Source of the DNA: Bretschneidera sinensis
Lineage: Eukaryota; Streptophyta; Magnoliopsida; Brassicales; Akaniaceae
NCBI GenBank assembly: GCA_023935145.1
Contig: CM043699.1
Span: forward strand, 131,386,536 to 131,450,535
Direction: 5' to 3'
DNA: 64,000 nucleotides
The first letter of the stretch is position 1. Each line of letters starts with the position of its first letter. Positions 42,519 through 56,112 of the stretch are shown here, piece by piece. The notes below the pieces were generated by a model. It searched no databases. It saw only the letters and a program-made list of their open reading frames with translations, and had not been told where the DNA came from. Position numbers and translations under genes: made by a program.

Positions 42519-44550
42519 TGAATAGTGTGCGTAGCAAATGTTGTAGTTTCCCCTAGATTGTAATTCGTGTAATATTTTCACCACAATGGAATCCCTCCTG
42601 ATCTTGCAGTAGTGTGTGACTTGAAAAGGGGGTAAAGAGGAAAAAAAATACTTTTTTTTGCACATATTTATATTCGTTTAATTGACTGTTAGAAGGGATG
42701 TCATTTTGTACCTATGATGTGCATACTAATTAATGATATGTACATTGCCTGCAATGTGCCTTGTGTGATGCATTCTTGCAACCAGGCTCAATATTCCAAT
42801 TGGTATTTTTTTTTTTTTCATCCATTGTTTTGTTCGAATTACTTGGGATCAAGAAACCCGTTCTCTATTTGAAATATGGTGTCTTGCCCTGTAATGTGGA
42901 TTTGCTTTGTTGGGTGAAATTTGTTTTGGTATTGATATCCAGCTGATTATTGCATGCATTTAGGCTCTATTTGGCGCCTGAGGACAAGTAGAACCTGGAG
43001 ATCCTGTAAATTTCTTTGATTTGCTATTCCCCTTCAAGTCATTTCCAATTTCATGTATAAGGCTCTATTTCTCCTGAAAAAATTTGCTCTTTCTCCTAGA
43101 TAAACACAAAAAAAAAAAAAAAAAAAAAATACCAAACACTAATTCCTATCAGCAGAACTTAAGGTATACTTGGGTTTATTGGTCATTTTCTGGTCTTTTA
43201 TGCAGGAGTTTAGCTTCCATCTTTTATATTTTTTTATCATTTGAGAAAAATATGTAATGTTAACCATTCAAATATATATGGGTTTCACCTAATGCATAAA
43301 TTTGTGGATTTACATAATACATAAATGTTGATATTACATTTTTTTATCAAAAGATGACGATGAAAGCCAAGCCTATGTAGGAGATCTGATTTTTATCATT
43401 TTTCTTGTCAATGTAACATAAAAAATAATTAAAAGATGTTTGGATTTAAAAAATAAAACGAGAAGAAATTTGGAGAACATAAAATTTTCATTTGAAATCC
43501 ATTTATTTCCCATGAGATTTTTAAGGCGTGTTACTGTTCTAATGACATTCAAACGAAACAAAAAGTAATCGTTTTTTTTTCAATTTTTTATTCTATTTTT
43601 TCAAAATTTTCAAGATTCAAATATATGAAAGAAAAAAAAAATAGAGCGGAAAGAAAAAGAAAAGAAAACAGGTTGACGGTTTCGTATCAAGCTACTGCTT
43701 ATTATAACCGCGTATTACCTCATCGTTCAAGCTGTTCATGAGTAATGCCTTACGTAAGATTTTCCCTAATCATTTTTCGTTCAAATTACTCCAAATGAAA
43801 TGTTTAACTTTACAAGCAACACAAAATTTCGAATCCAAATGACAAATTTTGCTGTCAGAATCAACCACTCAACCCCTCAAACGCAGAAAGAGAAGAGAGA
43901 TGCCTTCTCAAATCATTGCCACATTGATTAGGTACCATAAAGGCATCAAACAGGCGTGATGACGTGGATTTAAATGCAATGGTATTACCACATCATGCAT
44001 GGGCATCCATGATATTCTATGTATCTGCTGCCTTACCATATTACACTAATTTATTATTTTATACCACCACCGTAGAACAAAACAAAAAGGCCCGATTGGC
44101 CGCTTGTTAACGGCTGCCTGGGCGGCCCTACCATGATGAATGGAACGATTTGATTCCTTTTAATAGACAAAGATCAGATCAGATCAGATGCGTCCAAAAA
44201 ATCTGATGGGTCCTACAGTTCTATCATTGTAATTCATAGATAGTGGTGGGGCCAGAGGCTAGATCACCCATGAAGCTCAAAGTAGGTTCGCTTTAGGCTA
44301 TTATCCATATCCATCCATCTGCAAGGAGGGCGAGTCTGAGTTCTTTTTTGTGCGCTGGTTTTTCAAAGTTCACGCGATGCTTAAACGGTAGCACTTAGTA
44401 GTTGGTACAACTTTTTGTGTCAGTGGGTTCAAGCTAGCCAGGGTGCGGTTGACTATACCCATGCATATGACCCATGATTTTTATAACACTAATTCAATTA
44501 TTTATTTATATGTTTTATTATACTTATAAACATTTGACAAAGCAGTGTAA
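42519..44550. other. 3' UTR of AUG2 and spacer
   Basis: No gene was recognised. Contains the AUG2 3' UTR, a run of 22 A (43108-43129), a short gatca tandem repeat at about 44172-44187 and otherwise unremarkable AT-rich sequence. Confidence 0.5.
43108..43129 (+). repeat. 22-base A run
   Basis: An uninterrupted A tract follows tctcctagataaacac. It might be the tail of an old retroposed sequence, but no tRNA-type promoter boxes or target duplication were found upstream. Confidence 0.8.
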
Positions 44551-44558
44551 ATCAAATA

Positions 44559-44760
44559 GGATTTTTTTAGTTTGATTTTAAATTTAATAGTTTAAATTAT
44601 TTAAAAATTTAATTGATAATATTAAAATTTTATTAGTAATATTAATTTCTGAGTCTCACACTTATATTGATATTTTCAATAAAAATTTTCAAGATTACCA
44701 ATAAAAATTTTAATTTCTCTAAATCATTGGATTTAGAACCAAACCAATCAAAAAAATTTG
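44559..44760. mobile_element. Candidate MITE
   Basis: Left end ggatttttttagtttgattt is matched in inverted form by aaaccaatcaaaaaaattt at the right end. The interior has further mirrored words (aaaattttattagtaatatta, attgatattttcaataaaa). About 200 bp and non-coding. An AT-rich stretch at 24300-24450 has similar words and may be related. Confidence 0.4.
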
Positions 44761-44957
44761 CTAAATCTATTAATACTTGGTGAGAGGTTGACTAACTAAA
44801 GTAATTCTTATAAGATAAGAAGAGAAGAAAAAACAAGATTAAGAGGTCGAGCAATTTTTAACAATTAGAAGTTCATAAAAAAATTATTTGAAATAATTTC
44901 AAAAGATATTTATGATGACTTAGGGTATAGAAAAGTGACATATAAATTTGGTGGAAA

Positions 44958-45445
44958 GTTTTGGTTATGGTTGGAAACAGTTTTTTAAATTTTTTTTCTG
45001 TATTTGGCAAACAATTTTTAAAAATAATTTTCTAAAATAATTTTCAAAAACTGTTTTTTGAAAACTCTAAATTAGTGTTTTCTGACATAATTTTCGAAAA
45101 ATAATCCTAAAAGCAGTGTTCACTTTTCTGTTTCATTATTCCTTCATGGTGTATAAAAAATATTAAAATATTAAAAATAAAATAATATTAATTATTTTTA
45201 AATATTCAGTAAATATGAGAAATAAAATTAATATAGATTTTAAATTTAAACTCAAACTAAAAATAATTACAATGTGTATCAAAACAGTTTTCAAAATAAA
45301 ATTATCCAAACAACATTTCATTGTTTTCTGTTTTTGAAACAGTTTTCGAGTTACAGTTATCTAAACATGTTTTCATAAGAAAACATTATAAAACTATTTT
45401 CATTTTCGAAAACTGAAAACAGAAAACTGTTACCCAAATATACCA
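44958..45445. mobile_element. Candidate MITE with gaaaactgtt-type ends
   Basis: Starts tttggttatggttggaaacag and ends aaactgttacccaaatata. The subterminal words caaaaactgtttt, aacagttttcaaaa and gaaaacagaaaactg recur in both orientations. About 490 bp, AT-rich, with no open frame. The word style matches a common plant MITE type whose ends read as an inverted ggtaacagttttc. Confidence 0.45.
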
Positions 45446-46657
45446 TTTATTGTTTCCTCTCGTTATTGTAAAATTTAAACTTTTCATCAAGAGTGTTTGA
45501 GTTGTCTCTCGATCATGTATGGGGTGAGACGGTTTTTTTAGTGATCAATTGATATGAATCGGTATTTATGTTTGATTTATATGTGAAGATGTTCTGTAAT
45601 ATCATTTTTTCTCTCTAAACTTCTTTGTATAAAAAGTAAATTGAATTCATTGAGATATGTGAAAAATATGAAAAAATATAAATTTACCAATTAATTCTAA
45701 TATGATTTCTCATATTAACATCCATCAATATTACAAAGAAAATAATGGTAATACTAACACTATTACAATTTCTCTCCTCTCATTTTTTTCATTTTCACTT
45801 TACAAAACAAAATTAAGAAAAAAATAATTTTTTTTTCTTTTTAGGTTTTCATCCTATATGAAAGAAAATTTAATTGAAATTATTCTAATATTTGATTTGA
45901 CATATATTATTGTCTATAATTCAAATTTTCGAAAAATATTTGAACCATTCTCATAAAATTTTGAAAGCCCTTGAACCGTCCATCATATATTCAACTCTGC
46001 AATTAAAGATGCATTAATGTGCAGAGATCCAATTACTTCTGCGATAACTAAAACAGCATAAGCATTAATTCCTGACAATTAATTTGAAAACTTCATGTCA
46101 TCACCTACGCATGCAATATTTAAAGCCCAACTTTGGTAACATGACTTCCACATAATTGAATGTAGCACCTTCCAAGCATACGCTAAGTTACCTACAAATA
46201 TACATAATTGAATGGATCACTTAAAAAACATATGCCAAGTTTCATATAAATATGGATTAAGATCATTTTTGTTAATTTAATAATAAAAAATTAAATATAT
46301 AGTTAGATGAATGTCACATTATTTATAATATTAACGTGAGATTCATCAAATAATATATTTGAACAAATTATCGATTTTTCCTCATTTTTTCTCTTGGCTA
46401 TTTTTAAGTAAACTCGTACTCTTTCCGTCCCATATATATTGATAAGTAATTTATTTTGAGATGTCTCATATTTTTTGTTTATTTTGAAAAATCAAAGTTT
46501 AACTTTAATTAGATTTTATAAATTACCTTGAATTTATATTTTCTAGACAACTTTACCATTAAATTTATGTATTAAATAAGAATATTTTTTAAAATAAATT
46601 ATAATTTAATGAGCTGTAGCATTAATCGTTACGTCCCTTTAAAAAAATGAATTTTCT

Positions 46658-46697
<40 letters not shown>

Positions 46698-47030
46698 CGA
46701 AAATAGTATTATTGATTTTATTTCAATACAGGGATGGTATGCAAAAACAAGAGAGAAAAATGAATAAAAAAATAGAATGAATTTTCTCAAAATTTACCAA
46801 ATATTTTTTATGTTGAGCTCATATAAGAAAAAATGCTGTATATATCAATATATCATCATTTTAATAAAAAAAACTACCATTATTATATTTAGATAAAATA
46901 TAGTTTTTTTGAAAATTTAAATAACTATTTAGCTGTAAAAGAATATAGTTGATACAGGAATGTAGATTGTTAGGGGATCAATTATATTCTATTTATTAAA
47001 GAAAATAATATCCTTTTTCTGAATCCTTGA
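45446..47030. other. AT-rich spacer before the unknown membrane-protein gene
   Basis: No gene, RNA or clear transposon was recognised. The main landmark is a 34-base AT microsatellite at 46662-46695. The promoter of the downstream gene probably starts in the less AT-rich stretch after 47000. Confidence 0.5.
46662..46695. repeat. AT microsatellite
   Basis: Seventeen consecutive AT dinucleotides in intergenic DNA. Confidence 0.9.
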
Positions 47031-47280
47031 TGATGCTAGTTTTTATAAGGCAAAACTTGCCATATAGAATGTAAATTGAATTTTACACCCTTCTCGTTAG
47101 GAAGTCTCTGTATCTTAGCATGAAAAACCATATAGGGGTACTTTGACCCCCCAAAAAGAAGTGAAAACATCGACCTATACCATAAATTATCCCCCACGCG
47201 CATGTTTCGGTTATTTCCCCGGTTTCTCTCTCTCTTCTTCGCACTCTGTCTTTCTTTTTGAGAAACGAGTAGGTGGAAAT

Positions 47281-47418
47281 CTCTCTCTCTCTCTGTCTCT
47301 CTCTTCCTGCCAAAGACAACGAGGACCCTGGCGGGAAGCATCAGATCCCGATAGCCTGAATTTACAATCCTGCCCCTATCTTCCTCCTCATCCTCATCCT
47401 CATCCTCATCCTCATCCT
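47281..47418 (+). repeat. CT tract and CTCATC hexamer repeat in the leader of the unknown membrane protein gene
   Basis: A nearly pure CT tract (47281-47304) is followed by about five and a half CCTCAT hexamers (47386-47418). CT-rich leaders are common near plant transcription starts, so the start of the gene at 48020 may be around here. That would leave a 5' leader or leader intron of several hundred bases with several upstream ATGs (for example near 47426). Confidence 0.7.
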
Positions 47419-48019
47419 TTACGCATATGAAGGTTCTTCGATTCAATCTAAATGACGTCTTCTTAATGTGTCGAATCTTCCTTAGTGACGTCTTTCAAGC
47501 CAAGCAACTCCCTAACCAATCCATCTCTCTCTTTCTTCTGTTTAATTCGTTTCAATTCTACAGAGCAAAAAGGAATAGAAACACAATAATACAATGAAGA
47601 TATATACAGAAAGAGAGGTGAGGAGAAAGTCCGCGTTTTGCCTTTATGTGTAGTTAACCTTCTTTGAGCGCTGGCTTTTGTTTCGATGTGCGTGTTGTTT
47701 CTTCTTGTCCGTTTGATCTCCTTGCTGTCTTCCATTATCCGCCGTTGATTTGTCAACCGTGGACCCCCTCTATCCTTCTCTCTCCGCGCTCTTTCTTTCT
47801 GTCATGATGTTTAACCGTGATTGTTCTCTTTCCTTCCTCTCTCCACTTTCCCTGATGAAGGTCCCCTTCTACGTATACTTACATATATGCGTATGCTTGC
47901 CTGTCGGTAATTGTAATGGAGACTAATGAGGATGTTTTGCTTTGTGTATTGGTGACCAGTGATTTGCTGTAATTTTGACGGTAATTTGAGGTTAAACTGG
48001 GAATTAGAGCATAATTGTG

Positions 48020-51000
48020 ATGGGGAAATGCGACGAGGAGAAATGTGTATTCCCTTTGACATGTCTCCAAATCGGGTATGAATCCCTTCATAGTGGAATT
48101 TATCATGATTAATTATACTTGAATGTTTCTAATTTTTGTATGTGAACTTTTTTTTTTCGTCTGCACCCTGCAGCATGAATTTTGTTCGCACAATGACGCA
48201 AACTTGGAAATTTTTAATTTTTTTTAATGTGTTTTTAATTTGAATTGGTTGTGAGTCTGTCAATTTTTTTGTTGCTTGATTTACATTTTTTGCTTCAATA
48301 TCTAGTGCCTACTTCTGCTCATATAGTTTCTAGTGCTTCATAAACATAATCTGAAAATCAAGTTGATGGTTGAAGGAAGGAAATCATGTTAATTCATTGT
48401 GTTCTGGCCTGTGGATATCGATTTCAACAAATGATTGCTGTTAATTGCAGAGGACTAAGCTTCTAATCAATTTCACTTGTAATTTCTACAAATTAGATTG
48501 TCTGGACATTGTGCACTTGTGCTAATTTAGGCTTTCGGGAAATTTGCGTGGATATTAATTATATTTTCACACACGCACACATACACACACATATATGATA
48601 AACTAGCATGCACTGTATGAATGACTGAGTTCGCTTATCTGGTTTTTCAAAATCTTTGTGTTGACTCATCATTGCATGTATTGCAGTAGATGAATGGATA
48701 TTGATTGTTGTTTGCTGGTTCTCTGATGTTCCTTTTGATTAATCATTAATTTTGAACTGTTTCTGATTAACTTAGTATATAGTTCTGCAAAAGTTTAGTG
48801 TGTCACCTGCATAAAAAACTAATAAGAATTTTTGAACATCCGAAAGTTGTGCTCAGGTGTAGTTGTAATGAAGTTTGGATTCGACTGAGGACATATTTTG
48901 GACATTGACTTTTAAATTGTTTAGTGAAGTAATTTTTGTTAGTTTGTTGACTATATGATATTGTTGTGCTGTTCATGATTGAGAATTATTATCCAGTGTT
49001 GTTTGCTTCATATGTCTACTTATATTGTATATTCTGCACTGTTGATTGCAGAGACTTGCAGTCTTATCTTTCTGATCTCAGCATTTTCCTGTCCCCTGAA
49101 AGTAACAAATTTTATATCTTGGTGGACAACCGGCCATGGTTGAGGGATCTAGGTTCACGGTCTGCTCACTTGTGGCAATTGATGGTTACCAAGGTTGCAG
49201 AAAAATGCCTAAACATACCAAAGTATTTTTGCTCCCCCCTTTAAGATGATGATCATAGAATGAAGTATCTTCTATTTATTTGCAGTCCAGGTTATCTCCT
49301 TTTGCAAACACAAAAGCACTGAGGAAGAAAAAGGAGGGAGAGGCTTCTTCTAAGTCCAATGCTATCAATCTGCAGAAGTTTCAGAGATTGTTCTCATTGA
49401 TTAATGCGACAAAATTATCTCAAAAGAGGGTACCTGTGAAGAAGCTGCAGAGTTCTTTGATTTTAAGCAATGAACTGCATAGGACCTTGTATGGTTTCAT
49501 TGTATTTGAAGTTACATGGGCCAATGTTCGGGGTATTAACTACTTGAATGAGCTTCAGGTATTACCCCTTGTACATGGCCTGTTTCTGCTTGCAGTCAAT
49601 TATAGTTTTCGTTATGTTCATTGTTCTCCTGCTTTCTGCAGACTGATACATCTTTGGCTATAGAGGCTAAATTCATGCAAAGATGGGAATTTGATAGCAT
49701 AGACCAAGCTGCAAGTTCTATATCTTCATGGTTCTCGGGAACTCCATCAGAGAGGTCTTGCTTGAAAGGGTGTCTGGATTTTGCTATAGGTAATATTTGT
49801 TCTCATGCTTCCTTATTTGATCAGAGGGAAAGAAAAAGAACCCCTCTATGGATTTTGAGCATCCACATGAGTACTGTTCTGATCTTTTCTTGGTAATTGG
49901 AGTTTGGTACATCAAAACTCCTATGCTGTTAGGCAGGAAATGGTTCAAAATTTAGATATTCTGATGCGTGTTTCGTGAGAACAAACCATTTGGTTATTGC
50001 TCATAGTCACCTATTTGGTTATTTTATGGGTCTCAGATGAGAGGTATAAGGGGAAACTCTTTGATGTTCCACACCCTAAATATATAGGCTATAAATTTCT
50101 GATAGTTGGCTTGTTCCTTTTATCTTTCATTTAAACTCATCTATCCTGCACCGAATATTACTTAAGTGCATTTAGCCTGCAGATTGGGAAAACTCAAATG
50201 CAGGCAGGAACAATTGGCAATTACACTTAGCAAATAGGGGTAAAAAGGGCAGTGGGGGCCTAGGACATGTGATGTGCTCTAGATACTGGCAAACAACTCA
50301 CTGGCTGATTGCATTCCAAAACTCCTAAATGAGAGTCAACTTTGAATCTATATTTCCCAAACCCTGTCCTTTTACAATCACTCTGTAGTCCCTCTGCTGC
50401 TGTCTCCTGTCCCTGATTTAATCTTCAAACTTTGTAAATGGAATCAAAATACAATTTTCCACTTTAGTCTATTACAGTTAAGTTGTTTCAGGCATAACCT
50501 CAGGCCATTATTTTGTGCCACACTCTTGAAAAATTGCTTGCTTTTCATGTGCTGTATGATGGTCGTAAATTTTGTTATATTTGTCTTCTCTTTGTTCTTT
50601 TCCTCCCATACATTTTAGTGGAAAACAAGGTGAAGCAAAGCTTTGACATGCTGCTCGCTAGTTAGTTCTGTATCACAGCAAAATTTATTAAGCACTACTT
50701 GCATCCTTGACTCTGCTTTATTTGTCATGTGAGTGAAAGGTTGGACCTCCCAGTCAATTATCTGCTGAGGCACACAGAAACTCTTGTTGGTGGCAAAAAG
50801 AATGCATGACTTTACTCACCAAGCAAACTTTCTAACTTTTTAATATTTATACACTAGTATTTCATTGCTATTGCCTATTGACCTTTTTTCTATACCATCC
50901 AATCAGTTGGCTAGCTTGTCATTTATGAGAAACTTTTATTTGATAATGTTAGGTTTTATTGCATGCCACATAATGGCTGCTGGTAGCCTGAAAATACATT

Positions 51001-54000
51001 ATGTCTCTATATGCTGATAGAAATGAGGTGATCATGTTGGAACTCTTACAGGAGAGATCTTTTATGATACTGAAGAAGGTTTCTCGAGGACTAATCCAGT
51101 TGATGACAACGAAAATATTTGCAACGATAATCTCTTCGACGAGAATAATTCTCCCCACTGTTTCCGTAGCTGTTTTAGTGTTTACCCTGCAACCATGGAA
51201 TATGGAACAAGTGTGCCGCATACTCCTCGTCTCACTGGACCTTATAAGAGAAGAAGAGTAACTAAGTCCGTTATTACTGGAGTTGAAGTTGATGCTTATT
51301 TGGAGGAAACACAAACCGAGGTTGAAGATTCATCAGACGACTGCAAGACCCCTAACAGTGACTATGAAAACACGGCTGAACCCACTCAGTACAGGGATGT
51401 TTTGATTCTGTTTAGGTTCAATGACCGTGACCTCCCTTTTAAATTACAACAAATTATAATGTCTGATTTGCGTTTACTTACTTTGCTTGAGGCTGGGCTT
51501 CCATCTTGGGTTATCTTCCTTCAATCATATCCTGGCTTTTGTCATCTCTATCGCCCCTGGATGTGCCCCCTGGCAAGAGCTTTATACGTGATAATCTCAG
51601 TAGTCACAGTTATGATAGGATTCTATGATTTATACAAAAATGTCCCTGTTCTCAAAGCAACTGCTTCTCGTTTGTGTGGGCCACTTATTGATTGGATAGA
51701 AACATGGGAGATGGTATCGAGGATCAAGTACTTGGGAACAATGCTATTTCTACATAACTTTCAGAAGGCTGTGGAGTGGTTTTTTACCATAACACGTACT
51801 ACTCGGTCATTCTTTTCAGTTCTCACACTGCCACTGGCAAAGCCTCTCACGGAAGTTCTGGGCTTCCTTCTTCCACTCTGGAATTTGTTCACTGAAGTAG
51901 TAGAGAGCTTCTTCTCTGTCATTTGGATAGTGATTGAATCTTCTTCCAGTCTAATTGGATTACTAGTGGAGATTATACTGTTACCCATATGGTTTATCAT
52001 CTCACTTATCTCGAATATTGGTAGGTCATCAGCTGTTTTCTATTATGCATTCTGTGAGCTATTTAGTATTTGGAAAGCATACAATCAACAAGATCAGGCA
52101 TTAATTTTTTGTATCTTATTGCTTTTTGCTGCAGCAACTTATGTTTTATGTCCTGTACTTTGGATCCTTTGGGAAATACTGTGGGCCCCAATGCGGATGG
52201 TCCTTTCATTAGCCAATTTTGTGGCTCTCATTTGTTCCAGCATATTTGATGTGCTTAGAGACGCATGGCTGTCTGTAAGTCGCATATTCCAGGTTGCTTC
52301 AGCTTCTGAGGCAACAGTGAGGACATATGAAGTTTCCATGTGGCGTTCACTTTGGAACGACCTTTTTTCTCAGGTTGGAATTATATGATTACCTATGATC
52401 ACTTGTTTAAGTGAATGTTTCTTAATGTTCACTCGGTCTTTTCAGGTTTTTCAAGCTGTTAGGAGTATACTAAACGGATTTGTTGCCTTCTTCATAGCTT
52501 GCAACAGGCATCGCCTCAGGTTCCAATTTTTACTTATCATATATTTTGGATCTCAGTGCATGATTTCATTATTCGGCACGTGCACAAGCACAGACCACGT
52601 AGAGTTCTTTTTCTTCATCTTTCACATGGTTGCTGAAATTTAGTATCATAAAGTACTTGATCAATAATGTATTTATATGCTGGGACAACTGGAGATCACA
52701 GAACCCAATTCCTTTATTGGGAGGCAAAAAAAAGATTATGACAGTATCATTTGAAATGGTGGACCAATAAAGGAGTTGGCAACCCTGGAAATGCTTTAAA
52801 CCATTAAACTGTGACTTCGGAGACTATTTTCAGGTGTGTTGTTCTTGTATATGGTTATCTGAGAAGAAAAACGTGTTATACAGCCTTAAAAGAGATTATA
52901 TGATAGGATCTGTATGAAAATAATGTAGTGAACTTGGGAAAAGAAGATGACGATTATATTATATGGATATGTGATGTACTGACTTTGGTTAATGACTTGA
53001 TGTTGGAAGTATCAATTCTACCTGTAGCCTGAAAAATAATTAGATTACTGAAAAGTAAATTTGCTCGCTCTTTCCCACCTTTTCCCACTCTCATCCTGTT
53101 GTTTAATGCTTTAAATTTCCACTTTACTTTAAGAAAAAAGGAATTTTAATCAAATTAATGTGATAAACTTTATGTATCTTAACATATTTAGGAATTTTAG
53201 ATTGCCTTTCTATGTAGGAAATGTTTAGAGTCTTAAAAGTAAATTCTGAGAGGCAATTCCCTCCTGCTTTATACGAGTTGGGAACTAAGTTGAAAATAAT
53301 GGAGTTGTAAGACAATTATACACTTCATGTTTCTATGCTTTATCTTCCAGTGATTAACCTTTTTATTTCTCGAAGTTGTTTAAGACTGTCCATTTAAACT
53401 TCATATGTACCCTGAATGTTGTGCAAGAGAAATAGTCTTGAAGCATTTTTGTTGTTTTATTTCAAAATAATTTAGCAAAGCTCTAGTATGTCTTATTAAT
53501 TATATGATTGTTTTGATGTGATGGTAAACAGCATTTATAATCACATCCAAGACTTTCTTCAGAGACTACTTGGTCAAACACTAAGATCACAATCCTCAGA
53601 TTCTATACGTGGTAGACCCACAAGGGAGTATCAACATCAGGTAAGTGGTCATAACGTCAGTGTAAATCCTTTCTTTTCCTTTTTTGGGTCGGGGTTGTTT
53701 TTGTGGGACGTAATCATCTATTTAGTTTCTATCTTTGGGATTGTTCTATGGTGTCCATGAGGGTACCGTGCCCGTGATAATTCGATGGTTAAAATTCAAA
53801 GATTTTTCATATCAACACTAGTTACAGCCATCTGTTGTTTAACCTTTATTTTTGTAATAAATTGATGAAATATATCTTTTAACTGGAATATTTTATTTTG
53901 TGACTTTTTATAAGCATATGATCCCTAAAAAATTAGAGGATGTGATTATCATTTTGCTGGTTACGGTTTTGCAGGCAGAAGTGAGAAGGAAAGTCCGCAA

Positions 54001-54007
54001 TAAGTAA
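48020..54007 (+). CDS. Plant multi-pass membrane protein of unknown function, 8 exons
   Basis: Exons: 48020-48075, 49052-49193, 49286-49558, 49642-49789, 51052-52373, 52446-52519, 53532-53640, 53975-54007; 718 residues. I recognise it as a conserved-looking plant protein but know no function. The N-terminal 350 residues are soluble-looking: a short motif LQSYLSDLSIFLSPES, a basic KALRKKKEGE stretch, and an acidic low-complexity segment in exon 5 (TEVEDSSDDCKTPNSDYEN). The large exon 5 then holds strongly hydrophobic spans at about 383-402, 506-528 and 556-585, with amphipathic stretches between. The tail is basic and polar (AEVRRKVRNK). The start at 48020 was chosen because exon 1 (MGKCDEEKCVFPLT) joins exon 2 in frame at a normal donor. 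The donor after 49193 is weak (AAG/gttgca). Confidence 0.75.
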
Positions 54008-55280
54008 ATACTATCACCTTTTCAGGTTAAGAAAACAAGAAAGTGCCTCTGGATCAGGAGAGAGCTTGTTTTCCAGTATATAATTACCTCTGACAGGCAT
54101 TATAAACAGAAAACGGAGAAGTTGATCGGTGCTTTACGCTAGCCGATTCCACATCATTTCACTGAATACCGTAGAAAGAGTTTCATTCTTTTGTTCTTTA
54201 CGTGTGTGTGTGTATTTAACTCTCCTCCTGCCTTCTTCTCTAATTTGAGATGTCTTCTTGTTGTTCTTCACGTTCCTCGCAAATGTTTATTGCATCAAGA
54301 TAGCAGAAATCTAGGTTGTAATTAGTCTGTACAGGCAGCCTGTATAGTTTTATCAAATCTTTGACAAGTTTTGAATCTTTAGCTCGATGACTGTTGATTT
54401 TCAATAATGATCACAACACAAAAAACATATTAGTTAAATTTCCACATGTTTATCAGTTAATCAGATAAGTTTCAACATCTTTATTAGATAAATCCACCAA
54501 TTTAGGGTGAATCCACGGTTTTGACTCAATAAAAAAAGATATAAATCTCATTTAGAAATTAACTAAATACAATTTAAATCACCAACAAAAAAATAAATAA
54601 ATATTTACAAACCTGACAACCATTATTCTTCCACTATACACCAATATCACCCACAGATTGGAAACAAGGATCTGTAGTGATCATATAAGGCGGCTTGAAT
54701 TGGATGACTTCTGACCATTTTATTTGACATTCTTTAGATCGAAAACTCTTTTTGTGGGGAAAACACTTTTTAAAAATAAACAAAAAGGTTAAGATTTTAA
54801 ATTCTTAATTTTTTTTTAATTCTTATGTTTCTGATTAATTTTAGTTTAATATGATTAGTAACTTTTTTTAAATCATAAGTCAGCTCATTATTATGTTCTG
54901 CGGAGTATGTATTTCCCTTGATATCTCTTGCATTGGTTGATTATTATTTGGGTGAGTAATTTCTCTATTACAGCAGCTGATCAAACTCTAAGCAGATTTG
55001 GGTCGGGTTTACACTAAATTTAGGTTCGATATAATCAAGTTGGGCTAGGTCGGTTTGATTATTCGGACCTCAATTTTAGTTCAAACTTGACCCTAAATGT
55101 ATTGAGCGGGTCAATGGACGGATGATCAACTCTAGGGTACTACAGCTACCTCTCTAAAGTCTTAACCCACTAAAAGAACACATTGCGTTTTCCATCCAAC
55201 AACCTGTTTTTGACTCTCGCCCTCGCGCACTAGACACTCTCTCCCTAAACTGGTTTTAACCCTCTGTTTTTGTGAGTTTG
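54008..55280. other. Spacer between the membrane-protein gene and the GluRS gene
   Basis: Contains the 3' UTR of the upstream gene and AT-rich DNA. At 55015-55125 there are words (ggtcggtttgatt, ttcggacc, gagcgggtcaatgg) typical of degenerate non-autonomous repeats. The GluRS leader starts within or just after 55140-55280. No coding gene was found. Confidence 0.45.
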
Positions 55281-56112
55281 TTGCATCCAACTTCTGCCAG
55301 CTGTCGCCGCCCACCCGTCGGTCCGCTGCTAAAGAGGTAAGACCGTCTCTCATACCTCTCTCTCTAAACTTGGAGAAGCATGAATGAGGTGCTGGTATCA
55401 TCTTACTGTGGTTTGTGTTGCTTGGTTCTAGGCTTCTATATAGCATGTCGAATTGGTAAAATTTGAATTGATAAGCCTTTTCTTTTTTATGGTTATTGTC
55501 TCTCAAGAATGAAATGAAGTGCTTTGAATCATTTGGGAACTATTCAGCCGTGGAAGGTCTTTAATTTCTTCAGTCGCAAAAGTCTGCAGAACCCTTTCAT
55601 ATGAGGTGATCTGTGAATTTATCGTGTTTTGATTATAGACACTTCTTAAAAATAACATTTTTAATGGCAATGGCGTTGATGGTACCTTAATTTTATTTTC
55701 GCATACTTCCTTGATTGAGGTTGATGAATTGATAGAAGTAGGGGCTTTGGTGATGTTTTGGTACTTTTGATGGTCTTTCCTTCTTGGCTGCTATTTCTTG
55801 AAATATTTGGTTTTGGCCAGGTTCACATTTTTTTCCTGCATATGTTATGTTGGCTTATTATAAGATCATTTGTTGGATGAACTGAGTATGTATGCTTTGT
55901 GGTTTATTTTTGGGCTGGTTTTAATTCATGTATAAGCTCACCCTGAAGGCGTACATAAGTTCAAACATTTTAGTGTAGGGTACAATTTTACGGATTTAAA
56001 GGAACTTCCTCATTGGGGCCTCAAATTTCTCTTAAAACAAGACTCTTCTACCCATCATCTCTTCTTAGTCTTTACAAGTAATTAGTGTTTAGCGGTAGTG
56101 CAGGCAGTGAAG
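55281..56112 (+). promoter_or_regulatory. 5' leader of the GluRS gene with a probable leader intron
   Basis: A leader exon appears to end at 55336 (ctaaagag/gtaagacc, a strong donor). The next good acceptor is ttagcggtagtgcag ending at 56103, nine bases before the ATG at 56113. This gives a 767-base intron in the 5' UTR, a common arrangement in plant housekeeping genes. The upstream limit of the leader is not known. Confidence 0.5.

Noticed and set aside
42990..43129. SINE ending in the A22 run
   Set aside because: No A-box or B-box words and no target duplication were found in the 150 bases upstream of the run.
47036..47446. Minus-strand 136-codon frame rich in DE and RE repeats
   Set aside because: The acidic and charged runs are the complement of the CT and CTCATC simple repeats in the leader of the plus-strand gene, not a real protein.
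51195..52388. Separate 397-codon single-exon gene
   Set aside because: Same frame as exon 5 of the eight-exon membrane-protein gene. The frame opens upstream at the acceptor before 51052 and ends at a proper donor at 52373.
55162..55506. Minus-strand 114-codon frame over the GluRS leader
   Set aside because: It overlaps the probable 5' leader exon and intron of GluRS on the opposite strand, and its translation has no recognisable domain.
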